From Agrobacterium albertimagni AOL15 (GTDB taxonomy: Bacteria > Pseudomonadota > Alphaproteobacteria > Rhizobiales > Rhizobiaceae), in contig NZ_ALJF01000002.1 of the NCBI RefSeq assembly GCF_000300855.1, positions 248,001 through 312,000 of the forward strand: a stretch of 64,000 nucleotides of DNA. Direction: 5' to 3'. Positions 63,426 to 64,000 of the stretch are shown here, in pieces (the first letter of the stretch is position 1; every line of letters begins with the position of its first letter). The notes beneath the pieces are model-generated. The model did not search any database, was not told the DNA's origin, and was given only the letters and a program-made list of their open reading frames with translations. The position numbers and the translations under genes were made by a program.

Positions 63426-64000
63426 ATGACATCCAAACTGCGCATCCTCGGCATCGAAACGAGCTGTGACGAGACGGCGGCGGCCGTCGTCATCCGGCTT
63501 CCTGACGGTTCTGCGGTCACCGAAGCGGATGTCGTGTTGAGCCAGCTCGACGAGCACAGCGCCTATGGCGGCGTTGTACCGGAGATTGCGGCGCGCGCCC
63601 ATGTCGATGCGCTGGATACGCTGATCGAGGAGGCGCTGACCCGGGCCGGCATTTCGCTCTCCGAAGTCGATGCGATCGCGGCCACCTCCGGCCCCGGCCT
63701 GATCGGCGGCCTGCTGGTGGGTCTGATGACCGGCAAGGCGATCGCGCGGGCGACGGGCAAGCCGCTTTACGCCGTCAACCATCTCGAGGGACATGCGCTG
63801 ACGGCACGGCTCACCGATGGCGTTGCCTTCCCATACCTCATGCTGCTCGTTTCCGGCGGCCACACGCAATTGGTTCTGGTCAAGGGTGTGGGCGAATACG
63901 AACGCTGGGGCACCACGATCGACGATGCGCTTGGTGAGGCCTTCGACAAGACCGCCAAGCTTCTTGGTCTTCCCTATCCGGGTGGTCCCGCCGTCGAGCG
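63426..64000 (+). CDS. tsaD: tRNA N6-adenosine threonylcarbamoyltransferase, 5' part
   Basis: The first 191 codons of tsaD (gcp); the gene continues beyond the window. It begins '[20 protein letters not shown]', the invariant TsaD start. The iron-binding histidines are in '[12 protein letters not shown]' (about residues 118-123), and '[14 protein letters not shown]' follows. TsaD makes the t6A37 modification on ANN-decoding tRNAs with TsaB/C/E. The divergent position against hemC is common in Rhizobiales. The downstream neighbours are not visible. Confidence 0.96.
   Translation, partial: MTSKLRILGIETSCDETAAAVVIRLPDGSAVTEADVVLSQLDEHSAYGGVVPEIAARAHVDALDTLIEEALTRAGISLSEVDAIAATSGPGLIGGLLVGLMTGKAIARATGKPLYAVNHLEGHALTARLTDGVAFPYLMLLVSGGHTQLVLVKGVGEYERWGTTIDDALGEAFDKTAKLLGLPYPGGPAVE

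Overview
The window looks like a stretch of core chromosome from a member of the Rhizobiaceae (Rhizobium/Agrobacterium/Sinorhizobium group). The support is the high-GC coding style with long antisense open frames, a Rhizobium-type pyruvate carboxylase, a giant NdvB/ChvB cyclic beta-1,2-glucan synthase, a PhaR/phbAB storage-polymer locus, a CarD/CdnL regulator, a Suv3/MgpS-type helicase and the alphaproteobacterial hemC-hemD-mic60-hemY order. This placement comes from reading the sequence; no search was run. I saw no rRNA or tRNA gene, CRISPR array, IS element or prophage.

Layout. 1-12.7 kb: the tail of a LuxR-type regulator, pyc, then the convergent 8.5-kb ndvB. 12.9-17.2 kb: a TetR regulator divergent from an M20 amidohydrolase, then an EamA exporter and an MFS transporter diverging from a perfect palindrome. 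17.2-24.5 kb: ispG, an OmpA lipoprotein, a LysE exporter, hisC and ispA (one minus-strand cluster), mtgA, a GST-like protein, rpmF and a small membrane protein. 24.5-27.4 kb: phaR divergent from phbA-phbB. 27.4-29.5 kb: the most accessory-looking patch, with a YunG-like orphan, a glycine-zipper lipoprotein, a DUF3309 micro-protein and an alpha/beta hydrolase whose tail overruns the DUF3309 gene. 29.8-34.8 kb: Suv3-like helicase, S4 protein, fdxA and carD. 34.9-41.6 kb: a Bax-inhibitor protein with a structured ybhL-type RNA leader, an ABC transporter pair divergent from a GDSL esterase, thpR, a low-molecular-weight phosphatase, phhB and a DUF1232 protein. 41.9-49.2 kb: IalB-like protein, rlmN, LysE exporter, an SDR gene broken by an in-frame amber codon, a ParDE-type toxin-antitoxin pair, argG, a Bcr/CflA-type exporter and an unrecognised protein. 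49.4-64 kb: M3 peptidase, typA, GNAT, a secreted orphan, ppa, yggT-yggU, an MFS exporter, then the six-gene minus-strand run hemC-hemD-mic60-hemY-terB-GATase, divergent from tsaD, which runs off the window.

How it works together. Most genes serve central metabolism (pyc anaplerosis, argG, hisC, isoprenoids via ispG and ispA, haem, polyhydroxybutyrate), the cell envelope (cyclic glucan, mtgA, OmpA lipoprotein) and RNA or translation functions (rpmF, rlmN, helicase plus S4 protein, thpR, typA, tsaD). I found no clear new defence or mobile system. The points most worth a second look are regulatory or structural: a six-site GANTC cluster and a 21-bp intergenic repeat near the helicase, the ybhL leader with a possible anti-Shine-Dalgarno, the palindrome between the two exporters, the hydrolase/DUF3309 overlap, the amber-interrupted SDR gene, a terminator buried inside yggU, and terB plus a glutamine-amidotransferase-like gene tied to the haem/Mic60 operon.
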